DNA of 64,000 bases, from positions 1-64,000 of the forward strand of contig NZ_JBGCCK010000033.1 of the NCBI RefSeq assembly GCF_041262525.1, written 5' to 3'. The position numbers and the translations under genes were made by a program. Below, piece by piece: positions 1-8,780 of the stretch (positions are counted from its first letter, which is position 1; each line of letters begins with the position of its first letter). The notes below the pieces were generated by a model, which ran no database searches, had not been told where the DNA came from, and saw only the letters and a program-made list of their open reading frames with translations. The stretch comes from Streptacidiphilus sp041262525 (GTDB lineage Bacteria > Actinomycetota > Actinomycetes > Streptomycetales > Streptomycetaceae).

Positions 1-88
1 GACGGCCGACGATTCAACCCAAGGACAGCCGGAGCGTCAGTCAGTCGGAGGGTCAGACCCCCGAGCGGTGCCATCTACATCCTCACTG

Positions 89-314
89 TCAGTCGGGCTG
101 GAGTCGGAGCGGGAGGGACTTCACGCCGTTGATGAAGTTGGAGACCAGCCGCTGCGGCGGCCCCGCCGGGGTGAGCCCCCTGAACCGCGGGTTCGTGCTG
201 CCAGGCGACGGGGTGTCGCTCGCGCAGCAGGCGGAAGGAGTCGTGCGGGATGCCCTCGGCGTACCGCCGGGGGTCGAAGACGTCCGGCAGCACCCCTTCG
301 GCGGCCTCGCTCAC
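89..314 (-). pseudogene. Cytochrome P450 relic: both ends kept, middle deleted
   Basis: The GTG start at 314 opens a typical actinobacterial P450 N-terminus (FDPRRYAEGIPHDSF, then LRERHPVAW). About 42 codons in, the frame stops making sense. One base away another frame carries a typical P450 C-terminus (GPPQRLVSNFINGVKSLPLR) ending at a TGA at 89. The I-helix, ExxR and heme-Cys loop are absent, so roughly 1 kb was lost and the ends joined out of frame near position 190. The start overlaps the stop of the upstream hydrolase by 4 bases (GTGA), so the two were once translationally coupled. It cannot encode an active monooxygenase. Family assignment rests on the two conserved ends. Confidence 0.75.
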
Positions 315-1120
315 GCGGGCTGCTCGGCGCTCGCGCGCAGGAAGTCCTCCATGGCCCGGATGAGCTGGAGCGGGGTCTCCTCCATCGGGTAGTGGCCCGC
401 GGCGGGCAGCTCGACCAGTTCGGCGCGGGGATACCAGCGCAGCCAGGTCTGCCGCATGACCTCGGCGTTGAGCGCCGGGTCGAGTGCGCCCACGACGACG
501 CGCACCGGCAGCAGGCTGCCCTCGACCTCCGCGTGGAAATCCTCACCGGCCCAGGAGTCCAGCCAGGCCCGGAAGGCCTTGGCGTCGCTGCGCGCCAGGG
601 ACTGCGCGACCATTCGGTCCAGCCAGGCAGCCGGGCGGATGCCACCCGTGGTCAGGTCGATGATGGCGCGCCGGTTGCCCGGCAGATCCGCCGCGCCGGA
701 GAACAGTTCCCACTGCTCGGGCGCCATCGGGAACCCGCCGGCCGGCACCGGATTGAGCCCGACCAGCCGCCGAACCCGCTCCGGCACGGCAGCGAGCACG
801 CGCTGCACCACGCAGGCGCCCATGGAGTGACCGACCAGCGAGAACCGCTCCCAGCTCAGCGCATCGGCGAGGGCGACCAGGTCCGCGCCGCCCTCACGCG
901 TGGTGAAGGAACCGGTCCGGTCCCTGGCCTCGCCGTAGCCGCGCAGGTCGACGAACGCGTAGCTGAAGGCGTCCAGGTCCAGATCGGGCAGCAGCCGGTC
1001 GTAGGCGCTCCGGTCGCCGAACCAGCCGTGCACCACGAGCACGCGGTGCGGACCGTCGCCGAGCAGGGTGTGCGGGAGTGGGAGGGAGGCCACATCGACT
1101 CCGATCCGAGCGGTCGTCAC
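311..1120 (-). CDS. Alpha/beta-fold hydrolase
   Basis: A 269-residue cytosolic alpha/beta hydrolase. Visible signature elements are the oxyanion strand VVHGWFGDRSAYD, the nucleophile elbow GHSMG, and a C-terminal catalytic His in AAGHYPMEE. The open frame extends to 1288, but that extension is Arg-rich with no homology signal. I place the start at the GTG at 1120 (protein begins VTTARIGVDV), which gives the usual family length. The substrate cannot be inferred. The gene is followed with a GTGA overlap by a decayed P450 gene, so the pair may once have acted in one oxidative pathway. Confidence 0.8.
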   Translation of the reverse strand: MTTARIGVDVASLPLPHTLLGDGPHRVLVVHGWFGDRSAYDRLLPDLDLDAFSYAFVDLRGYGEARDRTGSFTTREGGADLVALADALSWERFSLVGHSMGACVVQRVLAAVPERVRRLVGLNPVPAGGFPMAPEQWELFSGAADLPGNRRAIIDLTTGGIRPAAWLDRMVAQSLARSDAKAFRAWLDSWAGEDFHAEVEGSLLPVRVVVGALDPALNAEVMRQTWLRWYPRAELVELPAAGHYPMEETPLQLIRAMEDFLRASAEQPA

Positions 1121-1307
1121 AACCGGGAAGCCCCGGTCTCCGGGATGCTCCCCACACTGCCGGGCCGCCGACACGGTGACAAGGCGGCGCAACGCGGGTC
1201 GACGCGCCCGGCCCGACCAACTCACGCGGTCCCCAGGAGTCCCCTCATGCGGAAGCGGTGGCGACGTCATTGGACGCCGCCACCGCATTCACTGAGTTCC
1301 ACCCGCA

Positions 1308-2324
1308 TCACCAGGTCGTTGATGTTCCGTCAGCAACACAGGCGGGGATGCCGGAGGCATGGGAGTAGCCGTCCGTCTGAACGGTCGGGGTGTTCAGGTA
1401 CCAGTCGTAGACATAGCTGCCGTCCTGCAACATGTCCCAGGTGGTGAACGGCCGCCCGTACTGCGTACGGCCGTCGGCCTGGCCGCCGTTCTTCGTCTGG
1501 CAGACGATGAGCAGCGTCGTCCCGCTCGGGACGTAGCGGATGAAGCTGCTGCTGTTGACGCCGCCGACGTACGGTCGGGTCAGCTCGGCGAGGCCACTGC
1601 TGTCGGTGCCGGTCACCTGGTACCCCGCACCGCCCACCGCCATGTCCGGCGCGTTGATGTTGGCGTACCAGTCGTTCGGGTTCCAGTTGGTCTGCGGGGA
1701 CGGTAGGCCCTGGGCGTTGTACTGGCCCAGGATGTAGTTGGCGATGTCCATGCAGTTCCAGCCGGGCAGGCCGGTGAGCCGGTAGAACACGCCGACATCG
1801 TTGGGGTCGCCGACGTGAAGCACCTGGTTGACCGCGTTGTTCGCGGCTGTCACCGCGCTGTTGGCGACGTTGACGCATTTGTAGCGCGCGTACTGGTTGA
1901 CCGCGTGGCGGTAGGTGTCGTTGCCGCCGTTCGCCCAACCGGCCGAGGAGTTGTTCCATTCGGGCTGGTAGGCGAAGTCGTGCATCATCTGACTCCAGTT
2001 GCCCTGCTTCGACCACCCGCCCAGGGTCGTCGGGGCGTTGGTCCAGTAGTCGACGAAGTTGCCGTTGCCGTCCTTCGTGATCGCCTCGTCGGCATTGGGG
2101 TTCTCGACGGCACCGTAGACGAAGCTGCCCGAGTTGCCGATCTCGTAGGCCCAGCCCACGTGCCCGCGGTCGCCCGCGCCGTGCGGCGCGTTGAACACGC
2201 AGGCCATGCCGGGCCCGAGGGCGGATGCGTTGGTCGCGCCGAGTGCGAGGCCGCCGAGGATGAGCAGTACGGCGGCGGTGAGGGTGGCGACCAACCGGGA
2301 GAGGCGGGCGGTGAGGTGTCTCAT
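1308..2324 (-). CDS. Secreted protein, possible permuted papain-like domain plus SH3b module
   Basis: 338 residues starting at the ATG at 2324 behind a strong GGAAGGA ribosome site. A Sec signal peptide (hydrophobic 15-35, ending NASA-L) precedes a domain of about 190 residues. That domain has His55 in GHVGWAYE on a predicted strand and Cys191 at the start of a helix (GWNCMDIANYI). His before Cys is the order in circularly permuted papain-like folds (LRAT/YaeF type); this is inference, not a recognised match. The C-terminal part (about 240-338) resembles an SH3b module (IVCQTKNGG, TTWDMLQDGSYVYDWY). Two further SH3b proteins follow the same orientation upstream, suggesting a cell-wall-directed set. 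Confidence 0.7.
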   Translation of the reverse strand: MRHLTARLSRLVATLTAAVLLILGGLALGATNASALGPGMACVFNAPHGAGDRGHVGWAYEIGNSGSFVYGAVENPNADEAITKDGNGNFVDYWTNAPTTLGGWSKQGNWSQMMHDFAYQPEWNNSSAGWANGGNDTYRHAVNQYARYKCVNVANSAVTAANNAVNQVLHVGDPNDVGVFYRLTGLPGWNCMDIANYILGQYNAQGLPSPQTNWNPNDWYANINAPDMAVGGAGYQVTGTDSSGLAELTRPYVGGVNSSSFIRYVPSGTTLLIVCQTKNGGQADGRTQYGRPFTTWDMLQDGSYVYDWYLNTPTVQTDGYSHASGIPACVADGTSTTW

Positions 2325-2359
2325 GTGCGCGGTCCTTCCGTGGCTCGGTTGTCGTCGAC

Positions 2360-2746
2360 TCAGCAGTGCGGGAGCATTTTCGAGGTGTCGCCCCCCGTGT
2401 TGAGCCACGCGTCGGAGGAGAACACCCGCGTGCCGCCGACGTAGGCGATGCTCTGGCCGCCCGGGGTGGTGTAGTCGTTGACGGCGTCCCAGACGGTGGT
2501 GGTGCCGAACGGGCCGGTGACGGCCGGGCCGGAGACCCAGCAGTACAGGTCGGCGTTGCTGTTGTACGGCATGGTGTCGATGACGGCGCCGGTGGGCGAC
2601 CCGGAACGGACGTTGAGCCCGCGGGTGGCGTCGACGGTACCGTGGACGAAGGTCTCCGCCGCCTGGGCGGCGCCGGTCGCACCGAGGATGACTCCGGTGG
2701 CAGCGGTGATGGCGAGACATGCGACGGCGATGCTCTTGAGCGTCAT
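2360..2746 (-). CDS. Small secreted SH3b-domain protein
   Basis: 128 residues with a clear Sec signal (MTLKSIAVACLAITAATG, cleavage near AAQA-AE) and an AAAGGA ribosome site. The mature part is one SH3-like module: the GLNVRSGSPTGAVIDTMPYN strand pattern, a central Cys (LYCWVSG) and the TTVWDAVNDY motif shared with its neighbours. There is no catalytic domain, so it may bind the cell wall or act as an inhibitor or adaptor. It lies 36 bases upstream of the papain-like SH3b gene and probably shares its transcript. The function is inferred from the fold only. Confidence 0.75.
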   Translation of the reverse strand: MTLKSIAVACLAITAATGVILGATGAAQAAETFVHGTVDATRGLNVRSGSPTGAVIDTMPYNSNADLYCWVSGPAVTGPFGTTTVWDAVNDYTTPGGQSIAYVGGTRVFSSDAWLNTGGDTSKMLPHC

Positions 2747-2770
2747 GGCAGGTCCTTTGACAGGGATGAT

Positions 2771-2830
2771 CGGCCAGGGATGATGCGGCCGGGGATGGTT
2801 GCGGCCGGGGATGGTTGCAACCGGGGATCG
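2771..2830. repeat. Short tandem repeat between two secreted-protein genes
   Basis: Two exact 16-base units (CGGCCGGGGATGGTTG at 2786-2801 and 2802-2817) are flanked by a degenerate unit on each side. The array lies in the 112-base gap between the CHAP gene stop and the next gene start. It may reflect replication slippage; no hairpin or protein-coding role is evident. Confidence 0.7.
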
Positions 2831-2858
2831 CGCGGGTGCGGCGGTATTCCGCCGGGGA

Positions 2859-3671
2859 TCAGAAGTGCAGGAAGCGGCTGGGGTCGGAGGCCTGGATGGT
2901 CCGGACGCTGAGCCGGTGGCCGACGTAACCGTCGTAGCTGTCCAGCCAGTTGTACTCGTCGATGGTGAGGGTGCCGTCGCCGTTCACGGCGGCGACGTAG
3001 GCGACGTGTCCCGCGCCCCCGGCTCCGTGGACGTTCGGGTCCCACTGCGCGACGTCGCCGACCTGCGGCGTGGGGTCGGTGTAGGCGCCGGTCCACTGGT
3101 TGGCGTTGCCGAGGAAGTCGGGGGACTTGCTGTGTGACCGACCGTCGGAGCGGATCGCCCAGGCCGCGAAGGAGACGCACTCGCCCTGGTAGTAGCCGTG
3201 CCCGTCGGAGATGTAGGTGTTGGGGCCGACGCTCCACGGGTAGCTTCCGGGGTTGAGCCCGGACTGGCCTGCGCTGCAGTCGTGCAGCACGATGTGGTAG
3301 CCGTCGCCGGGCGAGGAGACGAACTTGCCGTCGTAGATCCAGCTCCCGTTGTCGAGCTTGTCCCACACGGTGTAACTGAGTCCGTCGTAGTGGTCGGTGG
3401 TGCCGTTGACCTGGCATATCGCCTCGATGGCCGTGCCGTTGGGCAGCGCGCCGGTGATCGGGGAGTCGATGTTCGGGCTGCTGTGCTCGTACAGGCCGGC
3501 GGAGTCGGTGTTCTGGATGTGCCAGTAGCCGAAGTTGGAGTTGTAGGCGTCCCCGTCGGTGTCGGGGGTGTAGGCGGCAGCGTGACCCGCCCCGGCCAGG
3601 CCGAGGACGGTGGCAGCGAGCAGGGTGCCGGCGACGGCCCCGGCGCGGGTCTTGAGGGATCGACGGTCCAT
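2859..3671 (-). CDS. Secreted CHAP-domain peptidoglycan hydrolase with N-terminal SH3b module
   Basis: 270 residues from the ATG at 3671, with a Sec signal peptide ending near GHAAA. Residues 45-125 form an SH3b module (AICQVNG, YTVWDKLDNGSWIYD). Residues 150-270 form a CHAP domain with Cys165 (YYQGECVSFAAW), His222 (GAGHVAYVAAV) and Glu239 (TLTIDEYNW) as the expected catalytic triad, plus the PQVGDVAQW strand. CHAP enzymes are amidases or endopeptidases acting on peptidoglycan cross-links. The gene heads a minus-strand run of three SH3b proteins. It is divergent from a two-component pair that starts 234 bases away, which could control it. Confidence 0.88.
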   Translation of the reverse strand: MDRRSLKTRAGAVAGTLLAATVLGLAGAGHAAAYTPDTDGDAYNSNFGYWHIQNTDSAGLYEHSSPNIDSPITGALPNGTAIEAICQVNGTTDHYDGLSYTVWDKLDNGSWIYDGKFVSSPGDGYHIVLHDCSAGQSGLNPGSYPWSVGPNTYISDGHGYYQGECVSFAAWAIRSDGRSHSKSPDFLGNANQWTGAYTDPTPQVGDVAQWDPNVHGAGGAGHVAYVAAVNGDGTLTIDEYNWLDSYDGYVGHRLSVRTIQASDPSRFLHF

Positions 3672-3905
3672 GGTGGGCTCCGTTCGTTTCTCGATCGCTT
3701 CGGCACCGGTCGGGCCGACGCCGAGAACGATGGCCCTGGACACGACGTCCCGTCATGACGGGGAAAGACCCCATCGGAGGCCGAGGCGGATGCCGTGGGG
3801 CGTTCACCCGACGCGCGGACACCGGCCCGTGACGGACACTGGTCCGGTTCCGCCTGGTCGGGCACGCCCGGACGCCCGGACGCCCACCGAAAGATCGGAG
3901 TTGTC

Positions 3906-4628
3906 GTGAACCTTCCGCACCCGCTGCCGGTACGGGAAGATGACGCCGGCGTTCCTGCGGCACGCGACGGAGAGGCGGACTTGATCCGGGCAGCGATCAT
4001 CGACGACCACCCGTTGGCGCGGTTGGGGATCACGCAGATCCTCACCGACTCCGGGCGCGTCCAGGTGTCCGCCGCGGTCGGCTCTGCCTCGGAACTCGCA
4101 GCGGTGGTCGACGAGGCTGCCCCGGACGTGGTCGTGTGCGACCTCTACCACAATGGGGATCAGGCCTGCCTGGAAGCGGTGGCCACGCTCGCGACAACCC
4201 AGCGAACGCTGGTGATCTCCGCGTCCGGGCGCCCTGCCGACGTGATCGGCGCGATCCGGGCAGGAGCCGGCGGATACATCACCAAGCATGCCGACCCGGC
4301 ACTGCTGATCGGCGCCGTCGAGACCGTGGCCGCCGGCGGATTCGCGCTCTCCCCACAACTGGCCGACATTCTGCACGCCGATCTCGGCCGCGACGCAGGC
4401 CGCCCACCGGGCGCGGCGGCCGCCCCCGCGCTGTCACCTCGCGAGGAGCAGGCCCTGTCGCTCATCGCCGACGGGCTCACCCACGCCCAGGTCGCCACCC
4501 GCATGGGCGTGACCCGCAAGACGGTGGAGACCTACGTCGAACGTATCCGGGTCAAACTTCAGGTCGGCAACAAGGCAGAACTGACCCGCGCGGCGCTGGA
4601 ACGCCTCGGCACCAGCCGATCCTCGTGA
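3906..4628 (+). CDS. NarL/LuxR-family response regulator
   Basis: 240 residues. The GTG at 3906 is chosen because CGGAG lies 5 bases upstream. The receiver domain starts at IRAAIIDDHPLAR, with phospho-acceptor Asp about residue 79 (VVVCDLYHNGD) and conserved Lys in YITKHAD. The C-terminal LuxR HTH is LSPREEQALSLIADG through VTRKTVETYVERIRVKL. It overlaps the following histidine kinase by four bases (GTGA) and is surely its partner. Its position divergent to the SH3b/CHAP genes suggests envelope sensing, which is inference. Confidence 0.93.
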   Translation: MNLPHPLPVREDDAGVPAARDGEADLIRAAIIDDHPLARLGITQILTDSGRVQVSAAVGSASELAAVVDEAAPDVVVCDLYHNGDQACLEAVATLATTQRTLVISASGRPADVIGAIRAGAGGYITKHADPALLIGAVETVAAGGFALSPQLADILHADLGRDAGRPPGAAAAPALSPREEQALSLIADGLTHAQVATRMGVTRKTVETYVERIRVKLQVGNKAELTRAALERLGTSRSS

Positions 4629-5821
4629 CGCCCTCGACGCCGGCGCCTCGGTCCAGCCAGGGCGCGACGGCCGACCCCACTGCGACAAGCCGCGTCGAGC
4701 AGGTCATGGTCCGCGCCGTGGCCCTCTTCCGCATCGGCGGCCTGGCCCAGATCGCGGTCGTCCTCGCCCTGGCCGGAAGCCGCTATCCGACGATCGCCGG
4801 AACCGCGGGGCTCGTCGCCGCGCTCACCGCCGAAAGCGCCCTCCTGATCCTCGTATGCGCGCGAGCCGGGGCGTTGCGGGCCGACTGGGTGGGCCTGGAC
4901 ACGGGGTTCTGCGCGGCGGCCCTGGTGGTCGGGGCGGCGCTGACCGCGCCCCGCGACGGATTCACCTGGGCCCACTTCATGTACCCATTCACGATCATCA
5001 CTTCGGTCGGCACCGGGCTGACCTATCGGCGACTGCTGACCGTCGAGTCCATGACTGCCGCGCTCGCGCTGACGTACGCGGTGTCGGCGGTGACGATCCA
5101 TCACGACCCCCTGTGGAACACCCTCCCCAACGCACTCACCTACTTCGCCAACACCACTGTCGCGTGGGCCGTCGCCCGGCAGTTCCGGGCCAACGGCCGG
5201 ACCGCGGACCACAGCAGGATCCAGGCTGTCGCCCACGCCCAGCGCGCCACGGAACAGGAACTGCGCGCCCGCCATTCCCGGGCGCTGCACGACCGGGCCT
5301 TGCAGACGCTGGAGACGCTTGCCCGCGGCCCCTGGATCACCGATCCTCAACTCGCCTCCCATGTCGCCGCCGAGGCAGCATGGCTGCGCGGCTTCGTCGA
5401 GAACGACGGCACCGAGGACGGGCCCACCGATCTCCTGGGCGGCCTGCAAGAGCTGGTGCAGAGAAAGGCCTTGATCGGACTTCGGGTCGACCTGGCCGCC
5501 GCCGCGCTGCGGGACGCCACGGACCGAGCGCCCGATCCAGGCGTCGTGGCCGTCCTGCTGGACGCGATCGGCGAAGCTCTGACCAATGTCTCCAAGCACG
5601 CCGGCGTGAGCCACGCGACGGTACGTGCGCGCATGCACCCTGACACCATCGAGATCAGCGTGGCCGACCACGGCTGCGGCTTCGACCCCGCCCAGGCGAC
5701 GGCCGGCCTCGGCCTGCGTTCCTCCATCACCGACCGGCTGGCCGAAATCGGCGGCACAGCCACCATCGAGAGCGCTCCGGGCCAGGGCACCCTCATACGC
5801 CTCACCACACCCCGCTTCTGA
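4625..5821 (+). CDS. Sensor histidine kinase (NarL-type partner)
   Basis: 398 residues from a GTG overlapping the regulator stop. The N-terminal half (about 30-190) has five or so hydrophobic segments and no large extracellular domain, fitting a membrane-embedded sensor. The phospho-acceptor region around residue 220 reads HSRALHDRALQTLETLA, a degenerate HisKA_3 box of the HD-xxx-Q type. The HATPase domain has the N box EALTNVSKHAG, the G1 box VADHGCGFDP and the G2 region GLGLRSSITDRL. Its signal is unknown. Confidence 0.9.
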   Translation: MTPSTPAPRSSQGATADPTATSRVEQVMVRAVALFRIGGLAQIAVVLALAGSRYPTIAGTAGLVAALTAESALLILVCARAGALRADWVGLDTGFCAAALVVGAALTAPRDGFTWAHFMYPFTIITSVGTGLTYRRLLTVESMTAALALTYAVSAVTIHHDPLWNTLPNALTYFANTTVAWAVARQFRANGRTADHSRIQAVAHAQRATEQELRARHSRALHDRALQTLETLARGPWITDPQLASHVAAEAAWLRGFVENDGTEDGPTDLLGGLQELVQRKALIGLRVDLAAAALRDATDRAPDPGVVAVLLDAIGEALTNVSKHAGVSHATVRARMHPDTIEISVADHGCGFDPAQATAGLGLRSSITDRLAEIGGTATIESAPGQGTLIRLTTPRF

Positions 5822-6166
5822 TGACGCCCCTTCAGAACCCCTGCCACGTCACCGTCTGACGCGGCGGCCCGGCTCGGCCGCACTGCGGGCGAGTGCTGGT
5901 CGTGGTGGCGAGCGCCCCCGCCGCAGACATGGCGCAGCGCTCCGGGGTATCACCGGCATCTCAACGGCCTCCGCTCCACGCTCCGCTCGGCGTGCCGCGC
6001 GAGGCGTCACGCGTGCACCTAGGCTGGCCTGCGAGGAAGCACTGCGTCAGAGCAAGCCGAGCAGTGCTGCCCGCAGCGCGCCCGAGCGGCGATGAACGGC
6101 CACAAGGGTTCACCAACGGCGTGCGCTCTCCGACGGCCTGGCCCCACGCGTGAAAGGTGACCGCGC
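5822..6166. other. Intergenic stretch, nothing recognised
   Basis: 345 bases between the histidine kinase stop and the FAD oxidase start. No gene with credible coding character, strong hairpin or clear promoter was seen. The only functional element is a good ribosome site (AAAGGTGA) at its end for the oxidase. Confidence 0.5.
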
Positions 6167-7693
6167 ATGCCCGCACCACTGAGCCGACGCCAGTTTCTGC
6201 GCGGCGCAATCGCCCTCGGCGTCACCCTGACGGCTCACAGCTTCGCCTCTCCTGCGTCCGCCCGAACCGCGGATTTCGCCGCGCTCGCCGCGAGCATCGA
6301 CGGACGCCTGGTACTTCCCGGCGACGCCGACTACGCGGTGGCCCACCAACTCTTTCAACCCCGCTACGACACGGTCTCCCCCGCCGCCGTCGCCTACCCG
6401 GCGCACGATCAGGACATCGTGACCTGCCTGGCCTTCGCCCAGGCCCAGCACGTCCCCCTCGTGCCCCGGGGAGGCGGGCACAGCTACGCCGGATGGTCCA
6501 CCGGCCCCGGCCTGGTTCTCGATCTCAGCGCCCTGTCCGCGGTCGGCGCCTCGACGAGTGGCACCGCCACCGTCGGAGCAGGCGCCCGGCTCGCCGACGT
6601 CAACGCGACGCTGGCCTCGGTCGGCGCGGCGGTCCCCTCCGGGCTCTGCCCGTCCGTCTCCGTCACAGGTCTTACCCTCGGCGGCGGTCTCGGCGTCACC
6701 AGTCGGGCCTACGGCACCACGAGCGACAACCTCACCGGCGCCCGGATCGTGACCGTCGACGGACGAATACGCGAGGTCGGCCCCACCCAGGACTCTGATC
6801 TGTTCTGGGCGCTGCGCGGAGGCGGAGGCGGCAACTTCGGCATCGTCACGGAGTTGCGGCTGACCACCCATCCCACGCCCGACTGCGCCCACGCCGAGCT
6901 CCACTGGGCCTGGTCCGACGCGGGCGCGCTCATCCGCGCCTGGCAGCGCTGGGCCCCGGCCCTTCCCGACCACCTGTGGAGCCAACTGGAGTTCGACGTC
7001 TACACCGACCCGCCGGCACCCTACGTCGGCGTCCTCTGTCTGGACGGCGCCGACGAGCTGAACACGCACCTCGACGGACTGATCGGCCTCGCCGGAGTCC
7101 AGCCCAGCGACAGATATCTCGTGGTCCGCAGCTACAGCGACACCATGCAGAAGCTCTCCGGCTGCCTGGGCCTGACCGCACCGCAGTGCCACTTGCCCGG
7201 CACGCTCCCCGGCCGCGACCCGAACGGACAGGTCACCCGGGAGGACTACGCCTCGCGCTCGGACTTCTGGACCGCCCCGCTGCCGGAGGCCGGCATCGGG
7301 GCCGTATTGGACGCCGTCGCCCACTACGCCACCACCGCACCGCCGGGCGGCCACGGCGTCGTACAGTTCGACGGCACGGGCGGCGGCGCCGTCAACCGCA
7401 TCGCCCCGCAGGCCACCGCGTTCGTGCACCGGGACGCCCTCTTCCTCGCGCAGTACCTCGCCTACTGGCCCGAGGACGCCACTCCCGACGAGGTCCGACA
7501 GCACCAAGCCTGGCTCGGCGGCCTCTGGACCGCGCTCCGCCCCTGGGCGAGCGGCCAGGCCTACCAGAACTACGTCGACCCCCGGCTCACCACCTGGCGC
7601 GAGGCCTACTACTCAAGCAATCTCCCACGCCTGCAACAGATCAAAGCCGGCTACGACCCCGGCCGGGTCCTCGATTTCCCGCAGGCCATCTGA
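6167..7693 (+). CDS. Tat-exported FAD-dependent oxidoreductase, berberine-bridge type
   Basis: 508 residues starting at an ATG behind AAAGGTGA. A twin-arginine signal (SRRQFLRG, residues 6-13) precedes a hydrophobic stretch and SPASA cleavage region, so it is exported folded with its flavin. The FAD-binding domain has PRGGGHSYAGW with His105 and GLCPSVSVTG with Cys161. These are the two residues that bicovalently anchor FAD in berberine-bridge enzymes. The C-terminal BBE segment is present (YQNYVDPRLTTWREAYY, then NLPRLQQIKAGYDP). Family members oxidise sugars, oligosaccharides or alkaloids with O2. In this carbohydrate-rich neighbourhood a secreted oligosaccharide oxidase is plausible but unproven. 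Confidence 0.9.
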   Translation: MPAPLSRRQFLRGAIALGVTLTAHSFASPASARTADFAALAASIDGRLVLPGDADYAVAHQLFQPRYDTVSPAAVAYPAHDQDIVTCLAFAQAQHVPLVPRGGGHSYAGWSTGPGLVLDLSALSAVGASTSGTATVGAGARLADVNATLASVGAAVPSGLCPSVSVTGLTLGGGLGVTSRAYGTTSDNLTGARIVTVDGRIREVGPTQDSDLFWALRGGGGGNFGIVTELRLTTHPTPDCAHAELHWAWSDAGALIRAWQRWAPALPDHLWSQLEFDVYTDPPAPYVGVLCLDGADELNTHLDGLIGLAGVQPSDRYLVVRSYSDTMQKLSGCLGLTAPQCHLPGTLPGRDPNGQVTREDYASRSDFWTAPLPEAGIGAVLDAVAHYATTAPPGGHGVVQFDGTGGGAVNRIAPQATAFVHRDALFLAQYLAYWPEDATPDEVRQHQAWLGGLWTALRPWASGQAYQNYVDPRLTTWREAYYSSNLPRLQQIKAGYDPGRVLDFPQAI

Positions 7694-7843
7694 GCGCAGG
7701 CCGGAGTCTCGGGGCCCTGACGACGCTCACAGGAGTGCGATGAAGCCCACCGGGGTGACTGCGGGTCGACCCGCATCAGCGGCTGCCCGTGGCGGGTCGA
7801 AGGGGCCGTAACGGTCGGTCGGCTGCTGTGCCTTCGCGAGGAG

Positions 7844-8654
7844 CTACAGGGCGCTGCGGGATTTCCAGTGGTACCAGTCGAGGTTCCAGTCGCCCCAGCC
7901 GTTGCCTGGTTCCATCTTCTTGTCCGAGCCGGTGACTTCGAAGACGTCGCCGGGCTGGAGCTGGTCGTAGAGCCAGCGGGCGTCGTCCGTGCTCATGCCG
8001 ATGCAGCCGGAGCTGGTGTTGGCGCGGCCGAGGTTGGCGGCGTTCCAGGGGGCGGCGTGGGCGTAGGTGCCGGACTGGGTGAGCTTCATCGCGTAGTCGA
8101 CGACCTTGTCGTAGGCGTCGCCGAGGCCGACGGACTGGGACGTCATCCGGACGGTGCCCTCCTTGGCCATCAGCACCATCGTTCCGGAGCGGGTGGTGAA
8201 CTCCGCGCCCGGCTTTCCGGCGGAGATCGGGATGGTGCATACCGGCTTGCCCTCCTGGATCAGAGTGAGTTGATGGATATTCAGGTCGACCTTGGCGATG
8301 CGGCTTTGGCCGGCGGTGGCGGTCAGGGGTGGACTTCCAGCCGTGGCCCCCGCCGGTCAGCGTCCCGGCGAGCTCGTGCCCGGCGCTGTCCTTGACGTGG
8401 ACCGCGGTCAGGGTACCGCCGGTTGCGGTGACCGTGACCGGGCGTCCGAGCGCGGCGTTCCCCGTCCCGTCGGCGGGCTCGACGATGACGCCGACGTGGG
8501 CGGCGGCCGACGGCCGGACGCTGACGCCCGCGCCGCCGGGGGCGCTGTTTCCCGTGCCGGCACAACCAGGCACGGCGGCGAGCACCGCCGCGAGCGGGGC
8601 GGCGAGAAGGAACCCGCGCGGGCGGCGTAGGACAAGGAGGCGATGGGCGCGCAT
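7844..8654 (-). pseudogene. L,D-transpeptidase lipoprotein, frameshifted and internally shortened
   Basis: The ATG at 8654 has a GAAAGG ribosome site and starts a lipoprotein signal (AAVLAAVPGC) plus one Ig-like domain (GRPVTVTATGG, then HELAGTLTGGGHGWKST). At a C-run (plus-strand G-run at 8327-8330) the frame breaks. One base away it resumes as a YkuD domain (SRIAKVDLNIHQLTLIQ, AGKPGAEFTTRSGT, NTSSGCIGMSTDDARWLYDQ) ending at 7844. The total of about 270 codons is far below the roughly 400 of such enzymes, and the second Ig-like domain is missing. The motif is SSGC rather than the usual SHGC. The single-base shift could be a sequence error; the missing domain could not. Confidence 0.75.
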
Positions 8655-8719
8655 GCGAGGCCTTTCGTACGGTTCGGCACGGCTCGCCCGCCACCCTAGG
8701 AACCAGCCGCCGCCGTCCG

Positions 8720-8754
8720 CCTCAGCCGATCGTCCAGTCCTCCTCAGCCGATCG
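8720..8754. repeat. 13-base direct repeat upstream of the transpeptidase relic
   Basis: CCTCAGCCGATCG occurs at 8720-8732 and 8742-8754, 22 bases apart, between the end of the fucose operon (8781) and the transpeptidase start (8654). The two-helical-turn spacing is compatible with a regulator site for the minus-strand lipoprotein gene. No more can be said. Confidence 0.4.
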
Positions 8755-8780
8755 GCCGATGCGGTGGTTCTCCTCGCGCC

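Noticed and set aside
2325..2720. N-terminal extension of the papain-like SH3b gene up to 2720.
   Set aside because: It overlaps the small SH3b gene in another frame and is Arg/His-rich; a signal peptide and ribosome site mark the start at 2324.
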